Source: Marinicella meishanensis (GTDB lineage Bacteria > Pseudomonadota > Gammaproteobacteria > Xanthomonadales > Marinicellaceae). Taken from it: a DNA stretch of 64,000 nt. Under the pieces are notes generated by a model, which did no database searches, had not been told where the DNA came from, and saw nothing but the letters and a program-made list of their open reading frames with translations. Below are positions 17,036-26,608 of this stretch, in pieces; within the stretch, counting starts at the first letter, position 1; each line of letters begins with the position of its first letter. The position numbers and the translations under genes are program-made. Location: the NCBI RefSeq assembly GCF_019931145.1, contig NZ_JAIOUV010000002.1, forward strand, positions 456,311 through 520,310, in the 5' to 3' direction.

Positions 17036-17064
17036 TTGCGGGCACCGCACGGCTCCGTTAGAAT
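17036..17064 (+). promoter_or_regulatory. Sigma70-type promoter for the PLP enzyme gene
   Basis: TTGCGG (17036-17041), 17 bp spacer, TAGAAT (17059-17064). The predicted start of transcription falls about 20 bp before the ATG at 17091, which supports that start over the longer open frame from 17010. Confidence 0.5.
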
Positions 17065-17090
17065 GGGCCCTTTCTTTGCTGGGCTTAATC

Positions 17091-18308
17091 ATGGACATGG
17101 CATGGGTCAGACAACAATTTCCGGTGTTTCAAACAACACCCAACATGGTGTTCATGGACAACGCCGGTGGCTCGCAAACGGTGCGCCATGCGCTGGATGC
17201 CATCAGCGATTTTTTGATCCACAGTGATGTGCAATTGGGGGCCAGTTACGCCACTTCGGTGCGTGCCGCCGACAAGGTCCAAAGCGCCACCGCCGCCATC
17301 CAAACCTACCTCAATGCCGCCCATGCCGATGAGGTGGTGTTGGGACCCAGCAGCACCGCATTGGTGCGGATATTGAGCCAATGCCTGAGCCAAACCTGGC
17401 AGCCTGGCGACGAGGTGGTCATCACTGATGTCGATCATGAAACCAACCGCTCGGCCTGGTTGGCCCTGCAACAACAAGGCATCGTCATCAAAACCTGGCA
17501 GATCCGCCCAGATGACATGACTTTGCACAGCGAAGATTTGTTGCCCTTGCTCACTGAGCGCACCCGTTTGGTGTGTTTCACCCACGTGTCCAACATTTTG
17601 GGCAGCATTCACCCAGTGGCCGAATGGACCCAACTGGTGCATGAACACGGCGCCCAAGTCTGTGTCGATGGCGTGGCCCATGCCCCCCATCGCTTGCTTG
17701 ATGTGGCGGCCTGGGATGTGGACTATTATTATTTCAGCACCTACAAGACCTTTGGGCCTCACCAGGCGGTGCTGTACGGCAAGCGACACCTGCTGCAAGC
17801 CTTGCCTGGCCACAACCACGATTTCATCCAATCGCTGCCGTATAAATTCCAGCCCGGCAACGTCAATTACGAACTGTGCTGCGCCATGGGTGGGGTGGTG
17901 CAATACTTGTGTGACTTGGGTGCAGGACCAGCGGCTGCCGAGATCAACCGCGCCAACTTGATCCAGGCCCACCAATGGATTGCTGAACACGAAGCCCAGT
18001 TGCTGCAACGCTTGCTGGATTATCTCAACACGGTGCCCGCCATTCGCATCATTGGCCTGCCCACCGCCGATCCCAAGCGGCGGGTGGCCACCTTGTCGTT
18101 GGTCCATGACACGCTGTCATCCGCAGCGATTGTGCAACAAGTCGACCGCCACCACATCGGCATCCGCTTCGGCGATTTTTATGCCGTCGAATTGATCAAC
18201 AATTTGGGGTTGAGACCCAAACAAGGCGTGGTCCGCATCAGTCTGGCGCATTACAACACCATGCAGGATGTAAACCAATTGATGGCGGCGTTGAAAACAG
18301 TTTTTTGA
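17091..18308 (+). CDS. Class V aminotransferase / cysteine desulfurase-like PLP enzyme
   Basis: 405 residues from the ATG at 17091. The N terminus MDMAWVRQQFPVF...NMVFMDNAGGSQT is typical of the cysteine-desulfurase-like subfamily (SufS/CsdA relatives). PLP-site features are DVDHETNRSAW, CVDGVAHAPHRLLDV (Asp binding the pyridine nitrogen) and the Schiff-base lysine in YFSTYKTFGPH. The C-terminal domain ends VVRISLAHYNTMQDVNQL. The cysteine of the desulfurase active loop (normally in an RxGHHCA element) is not seen: the region reads HIGIRFGDFYA. Sulfur transfer is thus unlikely; lyase or aminotransferase activity is possible. No iron-sulfur cluster genes are adjacent. Confidence 0.8.
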   Translation: MDMAWVRQQFPVFQTTPNMVFMDNAGGSQTVRHALDAISDFLIHSDVQLGASYATSVRAADKVQSATAAIQTYLNAAHADEVVLGPSSTALVRILSQCLSQTWQPGDEVVITDVDHETNRSAWLALQQQGIVIKTWQIRPDDMTLHSEDLLPLLTERTRLVCFTHVSNILGSIHPVAEWTQLVHEHGAQVCVDGVAHAPHRLLDVAAWDVDYYYFSTYKTFGPHQAVLYGKRHLLQALPGHNHDFIQSLPYKFQPGNVNYELCCAMGGVVQYLCDLGAGPAAAEINRANLIQAHQWIAEHEAQLLQRLLDYLNTVPAIRIIGLPTADPKRRVATLSLVHDTLSSAAIVQQVDRHHIGIRFGDFYAVELINNLGLRPKQGVVRISLAHYNTMQDVNQLMAALKTVF

Positions 18309-18389
18309 GTTCTTTGGCATGCGATACCCAATCGATGTGCGAAGCAAGCAAACCAATCTTTTACCAACCCAGGGTTCAACACCAAAGGT

Positions 18390-18408
18390 GGCTGAGCCTG
18401 TCGAAGCC
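18390..18408. repeat. Short dispersed repeat (GGCTGAGCCTGTCGAAGCC)
   Basis: Shares the core CTGAGCCTGTCGAAG with copies near 57694 (one mismatch) and 58109. This core is widely seen as a REP-like intergenic sequence in bacteria (recalled, not searched). It lies in the 141 bp between the PLP enzyme gene and the end of hrpA. Confidence 0.6.
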
Positions 18409-18449
18409 CACAGCCTGGTCTGAAAATTCCAATACCACTTATTTTGCGA

Positions 18450-21400
18450 TCACAAAGCCTTGAAGGCTTGCTTGAGTCGTTTGACTGAGACTTTTTGTTG
18501 GGTGCCGAGGCTCTGGGCAAACAAGGAGACGCGCAATTCTTCCAACAACATCAGAAAGTCTTGGTGGGCCTCGGTGAATTCATCAATTTGGTCACAATAG
18601 TCATAGAAGGGTTTGCTCACCTGGCTCAGCTCTTTGAGTTTTTCGGCTTCTTTCGGGGGTGAATGCATGGCCGCGTCCAAGCGCATGGACAGGGCTTTGA
18701 AATAACGTGGGTAGTTTTCCAGGTCGCTCATGCGCACATGGTGCACGAAGTCGGCATAGACCAAATAATCCAATTGATACTGCATGTCGTGGTAACTGGC
18801 TTCGGTCAAGCGGTCGCTGTGGTCTTCCACCGCCTGCCAGGTGGCATGCCATTGTTGCATCACCGGTGACAACAACTCGGCCCAGGCATGGGTGTCTTGA
18901 TACAAATGTCGGTTGAGGTGGTCAGCCAGTTGATCGAATTGGGCCTGATTGCCAATCCAGTCAGCGGCCGTGATGTGTTTTTCCAACAAGGCGTCAAGCA
19001 ACTCATCGATCAAACGTTGGCCGCTGTCCAAGGCATTCCAGGCCATTTCGGCTTTCAGGTTCAGTTGCACCCGCAGGGCGTTTTTGATGATTTTGGGGTA
19101 TTTGATCGCCAGCAGCCGCTTGATGCCTTGGCGGTGTTTCAACGCCGCCTGGTGGGCATTTTCAAACAAGCGCAACCCCACCTGATCGCCTTGATCGACA
19201 ATGGCCTGGTAAGCCAAAATGCCGTTGTCCAACTGGATCTCTTGGGCCAAATCACCAAACACCCAATCTTTGGCACCATCGACTTTTTTCTGCTTCGATG
19301 CAGTTTGTTGAAAACTGCGGTTGGCTTGGCGGCTCAATGCCTCGATTAAGGCATTGAAATCCCGACCGCTTTGGAGGACTTTCCTGTTGTTATCATAGAC
19401 CACGAAGCGAAACTTCAAATGGTCATCCAGTTCGGTGGTTTGCCAATCTTCAACTTGGGTTTGCAGGCCATTTTTGCGGAACACCCATTGCACCACCTGG
19501 GAATAAAATGGCAATGCATGATCCAGTGAATCACTGAGGATTTCGGCGTATTCTTTGATCGGGAACAAGCCGCGACGGATGCTTTTGGACAGGCCTTTGA
19601 TCAACATTTCCAGCTTTTCCGGCAACAAGCCCGGGACCAAATACTCGAAGTCATTGGCATTCAGGGCATTGAGCCATGGCAACTCAATGTGTGCGGTGAC
19701 CCCGTCGGTCTCACTGCCTGGTTGGAATTCATAGGTCAACGGCAAGGTCAAATTGCGGATGGTCAACGTTTCAGGAAACTGCTCGGCGCGGTCTTTGGGC
19801 ACCGCCCGCAGGTACAGGTCTTGATCGCTGAATTTAAGCCCCTGATCACCATTTTTGGCCACCCATTTGCGCAGCTGCACTTCCGAATAAATGCCGGCCG
19901 GAATCACCGCATCATACAGGTCATACAAGGTGCCCGGATCGATCAACAAATCCTTCTTGCGGGAGCGGTCCTCTTCGGCCTGGATGGCGGCCATCAACTT
20001 GGCGTTGTGGTGGAAAAAGGCCATGCGCGTGTGCATGTGCTGTTCCACCAAGGCTTGTGAAATGAACAGGTGTCGGGCGGTCTTGGCATCATGTGGGCCA
20101 TAGTGGATTTGTTGTTTTTCCCTTAACACCAAACCCAACATCACGCTGCGTTGATAACCCATCACCGTGCCGTGTTTCTTCGACCAAAAAGGGTCGTAAT
20201 AAGACTTCTTGATCAGGTGTCGGCCAACGTCATGGATCCACGCCACCTCCAAGGAAGCCACCATGCGGGCAAAGACCTGCGAGGTGTGAACAATTTGCCC
20301 GGCCAACAGCCATTTGGGGCTGGCCCCATACAGCCCGGAGCCGGGAAAGATCATGAACTTTTTGTTGCGCGTGCCCAAATAATCCCGGTCAGACTGGTGC
20401 ATGCCAACGTGCGAGATGAAACCGGCCAACAGGGCTTTGTGGATCTGTTCGTAATTCGCGGGTTGCTCGCTGACCACCATTTTTTGGCGTTTGACCAAAG
20501 CCGTCAACTGGCGGTTGACGTCTTTCCATTCCATGTAACGTTTGATTGAGATGAAATGATCCCGACACCATTGTTTGAACCCTTTGTTTTTCAGTTTTTT
20601 GCGTTGTTGATCCAAGTGTTTCCACAGTTTCAACAAGGCCATGAAATCCGATTTCTCGTGGTTGTAGCGTTGGTGTTTTTGATCGGCGGCCTGGGCCCAT
20701 TCCAAGGGCCGTTCCCGGGGGTCTTGAATGGACAAACCCGAAACGATGATCAACAGGTCTTTCAAACAACCCAAACCATTGGCTTTGATCAATATGCGAC
20801 CCAACTGCACATCAATCGGCAAGTGGGCCATCAGCCGGCCGGTGGGGGTCAGTTGCTGTCCCTCGTCCAGGGCTTCCAATTCGATCAACAGTTGGTAGCC
20901 ATCACTGATCATCTTGTAATCCGGTGGATCAATGAATGGGAAAGCGGTCAAATGGCCCAAGCGCAATACATGGGTTTGCAAGATCACCGAGGCCAAGGAC
21001 GTGCGCAGGATTTCGGCATCGGTGTGCTCCGGTCGGGCTTCGAAATCCTGCTCTGCATACAGCCGATAACAATGGCCATCGGCGATGCGACCACAGCGAC
21101 CCATGCGTTGGTTGGCACTGTCCTGCGCGATCGGTTCAATCTGTAAGCCTTGGATTTTGCTGCGCGCAGAATAGCGGCTGATGCGGGCCAGACCTGAGTC
21201 AATCACATAATGAATGCGCGGCACCGTTAACGAGGTTTCGGCCACATTGGTGGAAACGATGATGCGGCGTTTGTCACCCGGTTTGAATATGCGCATCTGA
21301 TCCGCAGCCGTGAGCCGAGCATACAGTTTCAACACCTCGGTGTTCGGCAGGTGTTTCTTCTGCAGCACTTCGGCCGCTTCATTGATTTCACGCTCACCGG

Positions 21401-22256
21401 GCAAAAACACCAACACATCACCCTCTGGACCTTGGGCATAGATTTCATCGATGGCCCGGATGATGCCTTGGTTCAACTCCAGGTTGTGCTCTTCCAGTGG
21501 CCGGTAGTGGGTGGTGACTGGATAGGTGCGACCGCTGACGTTGATGATCGGTGCGTCATCGAAGTGGGCGGCGAACTTTTCGGTGTCAATGGTGGCCGAG
21601 GTGATGACCACTTTCAGCTCAGGGCGCTGTGGCAGCAACTGTTTGAGGATGCCCAACAAAAAGTCGATGTTCAGGCTGCGCTCATGGGCCTCATCAATGA
21701 TGATGGTGTCGAATTCATTGAGGAATTTATCGCGCAAGGTGTGTTGCAACAAAATGCCATCGGTCATGAACCGAATGAAACCATCCTGGCTGAATTGTTC
21801 GTCGAACCGGACTTGGTAACCGACCGCGGTGCCCAACGGCACCGACAACTCATCGGCCACCCGCTGTGCCACCGACTTGGCGGCAATCCGTCGCGGTTGG
21901 GTGCAAGCGATTTGGCCGGTGACGCCCAAGCCGGCTTGCAAACAAATTTTGGGTATTTGCGTGGTTTTGCCCGAGCCGGTCTCACCGGCGATGATGGTGA
22001 CCTGGTGTTCACTGATGGTGCTTTGGATTTTTTGTGCCTGTTGACTGATGGGCAATTCGGCCACCAATTCGACTGTCGGCAGCTGCGCTTTGCGTGCGGC
22101 ACAACGCTGTTGAGAGTCACTGATGTCGGCCAACACCTGGGCCAGCTGTTTGGGCTGGTTTTGACAGCGTTGCAGGCGGGTTTGCAGGCGATGCAGGTCT
22201 TGGGTCATGACGTGACCCGGCAGTTGCTCCTTCAGTTGATCAATGTCTGTGGGCAC
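18450..22256 (-). CDS. hrpA: ATP-dependent RNA helicase HrpA
   Basis: 1268 residues, close to the usual length of about 1300. Walker A is GETGSGKTTQ at 91-100, DEAH at 188-191, followed by SATIDTEKF, and motif VI-like QRMGRCGR. The helicase core is followed by the HA2/OB-fold region and the long DUF3418 C-terminal domain found only in HrpA (for example FLPEKLEMLIKGL-like PEKLEMLIKGLSKSIRR and ALSMRLDA-type helices). HrpA is a DEAH-box RNA helicase implicated in mRNA processing and rescue of stalled ribosomes. It starts 10 bp after the mscS stop, so the minus-strand block sspA-sspB-mscS-hrpA may be transcribed together. Confidence 0.96.
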   Translation of the reverse strand: MPTDIDQLKEQLPGHVMTQDLHRLQTRLQRCQNQPKQLAQVLADISDSQQRCAARKAQLPTVELVAELPISQQAQKIQSTISEHQVTIIAGETGSGKTTQIPKICLQAGLGVTGQIACTQPRRIAAKSVAQRVADELSVPLGTAVGYQVRFDEQFSQDGFIRFMTDGILLQHTLRDKFLNEFDTIIIDEAHERSLNIDFLLGILKQLLPQRPELKVVITSATIDTEKFAAHFDDAPIINVSGRTYPVTTHYRPLEEHNLELNQGIIRAIDEIYAQGPEGDVLVFLPGEREINEAAEVLQKKHLPNTEVLKLYARLTAADQMRIFKPGDKRRIIVSTNVAETSLTVPRIHYVIDSGLARISRYSARSKIQGLQIEPIAQDSANQRMGRCGRIADGHCYRLYAEQDFEARPEHTDAEILRTSLASVILQTHVLRLGHLTAFPFIDPPDYKMISDGYQLLIELEALDEGQQLTPTGRLMAHLPIDVQLGRILIKANGLGCLKDLLIIVSGLSIQDPRERPLEWAQAADQKHQRYNHEKSDFMALLKLWKHLDQQRKKLKNKGFKQWCRDHFISIKRYMEWKDVNRQLTALVKRQKMVVSEQPANYEQIHKALLAGFISHVGMHQSDRDYLGTRNKKFMIFPGSGLYGASPKWLLAGQIVHTSQVFARMVASLEVAWIHDVGRHLIKKSYYDPFWSKKHGTVMGYQRSVMLGLVLREKQQIHYGPHDAKTARHLFISQALVEQHMHTRMAFFHHNAKLMAAIQAEEDRSRKKDLLIDPGTLYDLYDAVIPAGIYSEVQLRKWVAKNGDQGLKFSDQDLYLRAVPKDRAEQFPETLTIRNLTLPLTYEFQPGSETDGVTAHIELPWLNALNANDFEYLVPGLLPEKLEMLIKGLSKSIRRGLFPIKEYAEILSDSLDHALPFYSQVVQWVFRKNGLQTQVEDWQTTELDDHLKFRFVVYDNNRKVLQSGRDFNALIEALSRQANRSFQQTASKQKKVDGAKDWVFGDLAQEIQLDNGILAYQAIVDQGDQVGLRLFENAHQAALKHRQGIKRLLAIKYPKIIKNALRVQLNLKAEMAWNALDSGQRLIDELLDALLEKHITAADWIGNQAQFDQLADHLNRHLYQDTHAWAELLSPVMQQWHATWQAVEDHSDRLTEASYHDMQYQLDYLVYADFVHHVRMSDLENYPRYFKALSMRLDAAMHSPPKEAEKLKELSQVSKPFYDYCDQIDEFTEAHQDFLMLLEELRVSLFAQSLGTQQKVSVKRLKQAFKAL

Positions 22257-22266
22257 TGCTCAGCAA

Positions 22267-23472
22267 TCATTCGGAGGCCGCTTGGCCAGCGTCTGCCAGA
22301 CCTGAAGATGCTTTGCCAGGAAACTCCTTAATGTACAGGTCTTGTTTGGTGTAGGGAATCTCAATGCCGGCTTGGTTGAATGCTTCATACACTTGCATGT
22401 GCAATTCATGTTTGATGCGACCACGCAACACCGGTGTGGGGATCCAGGCCAACAATTCGAAATCCAAAGAGGACGCCCCAAAAGCCCGCATGCGCACCCG
22501 TGCAGCCGGGTTTTTCACCACATCGGGATGTGCTTTGGCCACTTTCTCAAGCACTTCACACACCTGTTTCACATCCGAACCATAAGCCGCACCGACTTGG
22601 ATGCGGATCCGGCTTTTTTCCCAGCGACCCGAACTTTCATTGATGATCTTGGCGTTGCCGATGACGTTGTTAGGGATGGTGATTTCAATGTCATCGCGGG
22701 TCAACAAACGGGTGGAACGCATGCCGACATGGGTCACCATGCCGCGCTCGCCGGAATCCAGATTGACGAAGTCGCCCACCTTATATGGGGTGTCAGCGAT
22801 GATGAAGAAACCGGAAAATAAATTGGCCAAAGTGTCTTTGGCGGCAAAACCAACCGCGATGCCGATGACCCCTGCCGAGGCCAACCAAGCGGTGGGGTTG
22901 ATGCCCCAAATCACCAACAAGATGTACGAACCCAAACCAATCAACAGAATCTTGCCGATCAGCTCGAACAAGGGAATGGTTTTCGGTTGAATGAGTTCAA
23001 ATTTGTCTTTCAAACTGGACAAAGACTTCAACAACAGGTGCAGGACTTTGAAGCCACGCATCATCCAGCTGAACACCAGGATGCTGGCCAGCACCCGAAT
23101 CAGGTTGCTTTCCAAAGCGGGCGACAAACCCACGGTTTTCACCGCCATGCCCAAGAAGAAAAAGAATATGGTGAGGAAAAACGGCCGCCGCAGGGTTTCG
23201 ATCAACTGGTCATCAACGTCGCTTTTGGTGCGTTTGGTGATTTGGGTGAGGCTTTTGCTGAAAATCGCCACCCCAATCTTGGCCACCACATAGCCCAACA
23301 CCACGACCACGACGAAGGCCAACAAGGGAATCGACTGGATTTGTTCCCAATAAGGTTGCCACGAGTCGGGTAAATAGGCCGACAAGTTGTTGATGATTTG
23401 GGTCACATCACTGACCGGTGCCGCTGCTGGGGCGGCTTCGGTGGCGGTTTGTGTGGCTTCGTTGGCTTGCAT
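22267..23472 (-). CDS. MscS-family mechanosensitive channel
   Basis: 401 residues. After a 40-residue Ala/Thr-rich N terminus come four to five membrane segments (LLAFVVVVVLGYVVAKIGVAI; RPFFLTIFFFFLGMAV; IRVLASILVFSWMM; IGKILLIGLGSYILLVIWG). The pore-lining helix is WLASAGVIGIAVGFAAKDTLANL, followed by FSGFFIIADTPYKVGDFVNLD and the cytoplasmic cage domain (RSTRLLTRDDIEITIPNN, then IPYTKQDLYI). Such channels open under membrane tension and protect against osmotic downshock. The C-terminal Ala/Ser tail is variable. It lies 2 bp downstream of sspB on the same strand. Confidence 0.92.
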   Translation of the reverse strand: MQANEATQTATEAAPAAAPVSDVTQIINNLSAYLPDSWQPYWEQIQSIPLLAFVVVVVLGYVVAKIGVAIFSKSLTQITKRTKSDVDDQLIETLRRPFFLTIFFFFLGMAVKTVGLSPALESNLIRVLASILVFSWMMRGFKVLHLLLKSLSSLKDKFELIQPKTIPLFELIGKILLIGLGSYILLVIWGINPTAWLASAGVIGIAVGFAAKDTLANLFSGFFIIADTPYKVGDFVNLDSGERGMVTHVGMRSTRLLTRDDIEITIPNNVIGNAKIINESSGRWEKSRIRIQVGAAYGSDVKQVCEVLEKVAKAHPDVVKNPAARVRMRAFGASSLDFELLAWIPTPVLRGRIKHELHMQVYEAFNQAGIEIPYTKQDLYIKEFPGKASSGLADAGQAASE

Positions 23473-23474
23473 GG

Positions 23475-23864
23475 TTAATCGACCAGTTTCAAATTGGGAC
23501 GACCGCTTTTGGGCTTTTCGGCCTCATCAGTATTCGCACCTTCTTCAACCGCGTCACTTTCGACATCAAACATCATGCCTTTGCCATTTTCGCGGGCGTA
23601 TACCGCTGACACCGCTTCCATTGGAATGATGATGGCATGAGACACCCCGGAAAAACGGGCATTGAAAGTGAGCAATTCTTCATCCATTTGCAAATGGCTA
23701 GTGGCGTCATGGGAGACGTTCAACACGATTTTGCCGTCTTCCACCACCCCATCTGGCACCCGAATGCCTGGATATGACGCATCCACCACGGCCAGTGGGG
23801 TCAAGCCATTGTCGCTGATCCACTGATGCAAGGCCTGGATGAAATAGGGTTTGACCGAGGTCAT
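23475..23864 (-). CDS. sspB: ClpXP adaptor SspB
   Basis: 129 residues from ATG 23864, chosen because MTSVKPYFIQALHQWISDNGLTP is the conserved SspB start; the longer frame upstream overlaps sspA. The beta domain that binds ssrA tags is present (VLNVSHDATSHLQMDEELLTFNARFSGVSHAIIIPMEAVSAVYARENG), with the LNVS and FNARFSG strands well kept. The tail is acidic and ends GRPNLKLVD, the short C-terminal peptide that docks on the ClpX zinc domain (known for SspB, and similar here). It starts 7 bp after the sspA stop, the usual sspA-sspB arrangement. Shorter than the E. coli protein (165) because the linker is short. Confidence 0.93.
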   Translation of the reverse strand: MTSVKPYFIQALHQWISDNGLTPLAVVDASYPGIRVPDGVVEDGKIVLNVSHDATSHLQMDEELLTFNARFSGVSHAIIIPMEAVSAVYARENGKGMMFDVESDAVEEGANTDEAEKPKSGRPNLKLVD

Positions 23865-23871
23865 GTCAGGA

Positions 23872-24504
23872 TCAAAAATCAAAGCGGTACTCGCGTTCTG
23901 ACTCGGTGATGGATTTCTTGAAGGCTTTGCTTTGGAACATGCGGTGGGCATAGTTACGCAAGGCTTTGGGCAGGGCTTCCCAATCCAAACCATAGTGCTC
24001 CAAACGCCACAAGAAGGGCACCAAATTGGTGTCCACCAAGGTCATGTCGGCATTCATGAAATAAGGATTTTGGCTGAACAACGATTCCGCCGCCACCAAC
24101 TCGGCTGTTAAATCAGCCACCGCCGCTTCTTTGGCTTTGCCCACGGCCGATTCAATTTTGTTGACGTATTGGAACCAACCATTTTCCAGGCGATAAACCG
24201 TGAAACGCAAACGCGCACGGGTCATCGGATCAGGTGGCATCAACGGCGGATGTGGGTAGCGTTCATCCAAATATTCGGTGATCACATTGACCCCATACAG
24301 GTGCATGTCACGATCCACCAAAGTCGGTACTTCCAGCGTGGGGTTGTTGGCCAACAAGTCCTCAGGCGGGTCGCTGCGGTCCACAGAAATGATTTTGCAG
24401 TTGATGCTTTTGGTGGCCAACAGGAACCGAATCCGGTGGGAGTCAAAAGCTTCAGTTTCTGAATAAATGGTTATAACTGATCGTCCACGTTCAATAATTG
24501 ACAC
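23872..24504 (-). CDS. sspA: Stringent starvation protein A (RNA polymerase-associated)
   Basis: 210 residues with a GST-like fold: thioredoxin-like N-terminal domain (SVITIYSETEAFDSHRIRFLLA) and all-helical C-terminal domain. The surface motif YPHPPLMPPDP matches the PHP-type loop of SspA that contacts sigma70. The start is a GTG at 24504 with AAGGAG eight bases upstream; the nearby ATG is out of frame and stops at once. SspA binds RNA polymerase and aids stress and acid survival in enterics. Linked to sspB downstream and preceded by the petABC terminator, so it needs its own promoter, which I could not identify. Confidence 0.94.
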   Translation of the reverse strand: MSIIERGRSVITIYSETEAFDSHRIRFLLATKSINCKIISVDRSDPPEDLLANNPTLEVPTLVDRDMHLYGVNVITEYLDERYPHPPLMPPDPMTRARLRFTVYRLENGWFQYVNKIESAVGKAKEAAVADLTAELVAAESLFSQNPYFMNADMTLVDTNLVPFLWRLEHYGLDWEALPKALRNYAHRMFQSKAFKKSITESEREYRFDF

Positions 24505-24528
24505 CTGGCATTCTCCTTATTTATCATG

Positions 24529-24568
24529 TTAAAAAGGGTTTTTGCAGAACCCATCCGCAAAAACCCTT
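24529..24568 (-). terminator. Intrinsic terminator of the petABC operon
   Basis: AAGGGTTTTTGC (24534-24545) pairs with GCAAAAACCCTT (24557-24568), a 12-bp stem. On the minus strand it is followed by TTTTT, so it ends transcripts from petC before sspA. Confidence 0.88.
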
Positions 24569-24617
24569 CATGTTATCAAATTTTGACCTTTTTGTTAAGG
24601 CGTTCAATCGAGTCCCT

Positions 24618-25361
24618 TCAGTGTATGTCCCTGAAATAGTTCACTTTTAACAAATACGCCAGGAAGGTGAAGACCACCACAAACAACAGCACCCATGGCG
24701 CCAATGACATGCGAATCAATTGTGCTGGCTCCGAAGAGTAGTCCAGGAAATTGACCAAGTCAGTGACCATCGCTTTGTATTCCTGCTCGGTCATGGTGCC
24801 AGGCTCAAGCTGCTCAAAACTGTTGAAGGTTTTGGTTTCATTGCCTTCGGCATCGGTGTGGACATCAAAGTTGGCTTGGCGAATGCCTTGGAATTCCCAC
24901 AAGATGTGTGGCATGGAGGCATTTTCAAAAGTCAGGTTGTTCCAACCGGTGGGTCGACTGGGATCCACGTAATAGTTGATCAAGAAGTTGTACAACCAGT
25001 CCAAACCGCGGGCCTTGGCAATCACCGTCAAATCCGGTGGCGCCTTACCAAACCAGGTTTCGGCATCTTCGGCAGCCATGGCAATGGTCATTTTGTCGGT
25101 GAATTTGGCATCGGTCAGCACCAAGCCATTCATCATTTCATCTTCGGTCAAACCCAAATCCTCGGCCACGCGGTTGTAGCGTTGCCATTCCATGGAGTGA
25201 CACCCCATGCAGTAGTTCATGTAGGTTTTGGCCCCTTTGCGCAGAGAGTCGGTGGAGCGGATGTTGGTTTGCACGTGCTCACCAATGTAGGCATCACCGG
25301 CCGCTGATGCGAAACCAGAAAACAGCAACAAACCCAAGGTCATTACAATCATATTTTTCAT
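24618..25361 (-). CDS. petC: Cytochrome c1 subunit of the bc1 complex
   Basis: 247 residues. Signal peptide VMTLGLLLFSGFASAAG; heme c is bound by YCMGCHSMEW (CxxCH at about 52-56); the sixth ligand methionine is probably in NLTFENASMPHILWEFQG. The C-terminal membrane anchor is LAPWVLLFVVVFTFLAYLLKVNYF. It passes electrons from the Rieske centre to soluble cytochrome c in the periplasm. Its ATG overlaps the petB stop (TGATG) and it ends the operon, before the terminator at 24529. Confidence 0.96.
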   Translation of the reverse strand: MKNMIVMTLGLLLFSGFASAAGDAYIGEHVQTNIRSTDSLRKGAKTYMNYCMGCHSMEWQRYNRVAEDLGLTEDEMMNGLVLTDAKFTDKMTIAMAAEDAETWFGKAPPDLTVIAKARGLDWLYNFLINYYVDPSRPTGWNNLTFENASMPHILWEFQGIRQANFDVHTDAEGNETKTFNSFEQLEPGTMTEQEYKAMVTDLVNFLDYSSEPAQLIRMSLAPWVLLFVVVFTFLAYLLKVNYFRDIH

Positions 25362-26608
25362 CAGTGATCCCCTATTCTCTCTGGAACTTCGTGGTATTTT
25401 TCATTGCGACTGTAGAAATACAGCCAAATGAAATAGAAGAAATAAAAGCCCGTCAGCACTTGGGCAATGCGCGTCAAGGTGACACTACCGGCTTGCATTC
25501 CCAGCCAACCCAAGACCACAAATGTGATGGTGAACAGGCCCAACATCAATTTGAACGGCCAGCGGCGGTAACGAATGGATTTGACTGGTGACCGATCCAA
25601 CCAAGGCAGGAAGAACAAGACCACGATGGCCAACAACATGATCAAGGCCCCCATTTGCATGTCAGGCACGGCCCGCAACATGGCATAAAACGGGGTGAAA
25701 TACCACACCGGCTTGATGTGCAGTGGGGTCACTGCTGGATCAGCGGGTACGTAGTTGTCGTGTTCCAGGAACAGACCACCCATGTCCGGTTTAACGAACA
25801 CGATGAACAGGAACACCAATAAGAACATGCCCACACCAAAGATGTCTTTGACGGTGTAGTAAGGGTGGAACGGAATGCCGTCCAACGGCTTGCCGTTTTC
25901 GTCTTTGTGTTTTTTGATGTCGATGCCTTCAGGGTTGTTAGAACCGACGGTGTGCAAGGCCGCGATGTGCAACACCACCAAGGCCACAATGGCCAATGGC
26001 AAGGCCACCACATGCAGCGCAAAGAAACGGTTCAAAGTGGCGTCTGAAATCAAGTAGTCACCGCGCACCCATTCAACCAGCGCGTCACCGACAAACGGCA
26101 CCGCACCAAACAATTGGGTGATCACTTTGGCACCCCAGTAAGACATGTTACCCCAAGGCAACACATAGCCCAGAAAGGCTTCGGCCATCAAGGCCAGGTA
26201 AATCACCATGCCGAAGACCCAGACCAACTCACGCGGTTTTTTGTATGAGCCATACAACAAGCCACGGAACATGTGGAAGTAAACCACAATGAAGAAAGCC
26301 GAAGCACCGGTGGTGTGCAGGTAACGGATCAACCAGCCCCAGGGCACATCGCGCATGATGTATTCAACCATGCCAAAGGCTTTTTCGGCATCGGGTTTGT
26401 AATGCATGGTAAGCCAAATCCCGGTGAGGATTTGGTTGACCAACACCAACAAGGCCAAAGATCCAAAGAAATACCAAAAGTTAAAATTTTTCGGTGCGTA
26501 GTATTCTGACAAATGGTCTTTGTAGAATTGCGTGACCGGTAAACGGTCATTCAACCAGCCCATGAAGCCGGATGCAGATTTACTGCTTGAACTTGCTATT
26601 TTTCCCAT
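25361..26608 (-). CDS. petB: Cytochrome b subunit of the bc1 complex
   Basis: 415 residues with eight or nine membrane helices. Paired heme-ligand histidines are visible in IRYLHTTGASAFFIVVYFHMFRG and LHVVALPLAIVALVVLHIAALH. The quinol-site PEWY-like element reads IKPVWYFTPFYAMLR (PVWY), a variant of the common PEWY. The helix after the second pair carries NNPEGI, typical of proteobacterial cytochrome b. It oxidises ubiquinol and recycles electrons through the Q cycle. The start overlaps the petA stop (TAATG). Confidence 0.96.
   Translation of the reverse strand: MGKIASSSSKSASGFMGWLNDRLPVTQFYKDHLSEYYAPKNFNFWYFFGSLALLVLVNQILTGIWLTMHYKPDAEKAFGMVEYIMRDVPWGWLIRYLHTTGASAFFIVVYFHMFRGLLYGSYKKPRELVWVFGMVIYLALMAEAFLGYVLPWGNMSYWGAKVITQLFGAVPFVGDALVEWVRGDYLISDATLNRFFALHVVALPLAIVALVVLHIAALHTVGSNNPEGIDIKKHKDENGKPLDGIPFHPYYTVKDIFGVGMFLLVFLFIVFVKPDMGGLFLEHDNYVPADPAVTPLHIKPVWYFTPFYAMLRAVPDMQMGALIMLLAIVVLFFLPWLDRSPVKSIRYRRWPFKLMLGLFTITFVVLGWLGMQAGSVTLTRIAQVLTGFYFFYFIWLYFYSRNEKYHEVPERIGDH

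Noticed and set aside
17085..18107. Long open frame opposite the PLP enzyme gene (340 codons, minus strand)
   Set aside because: It mirrors codon structure of the real gene, has no recognisable family and no ribosome binding site.
17091..18308. Annotation as a true cysteine desulfurase (iscS/sufS)
   Set aside because: No active-site cysteine loop and no iron-sulfur cluster genes; called desulfurase-like only.
21351..22331. Long open frame opposite hrpA (326 codons, plus strand)
   Set aside because: Lies wholly antisense to conserved helicase motifs; composition is that of a shadow frame.
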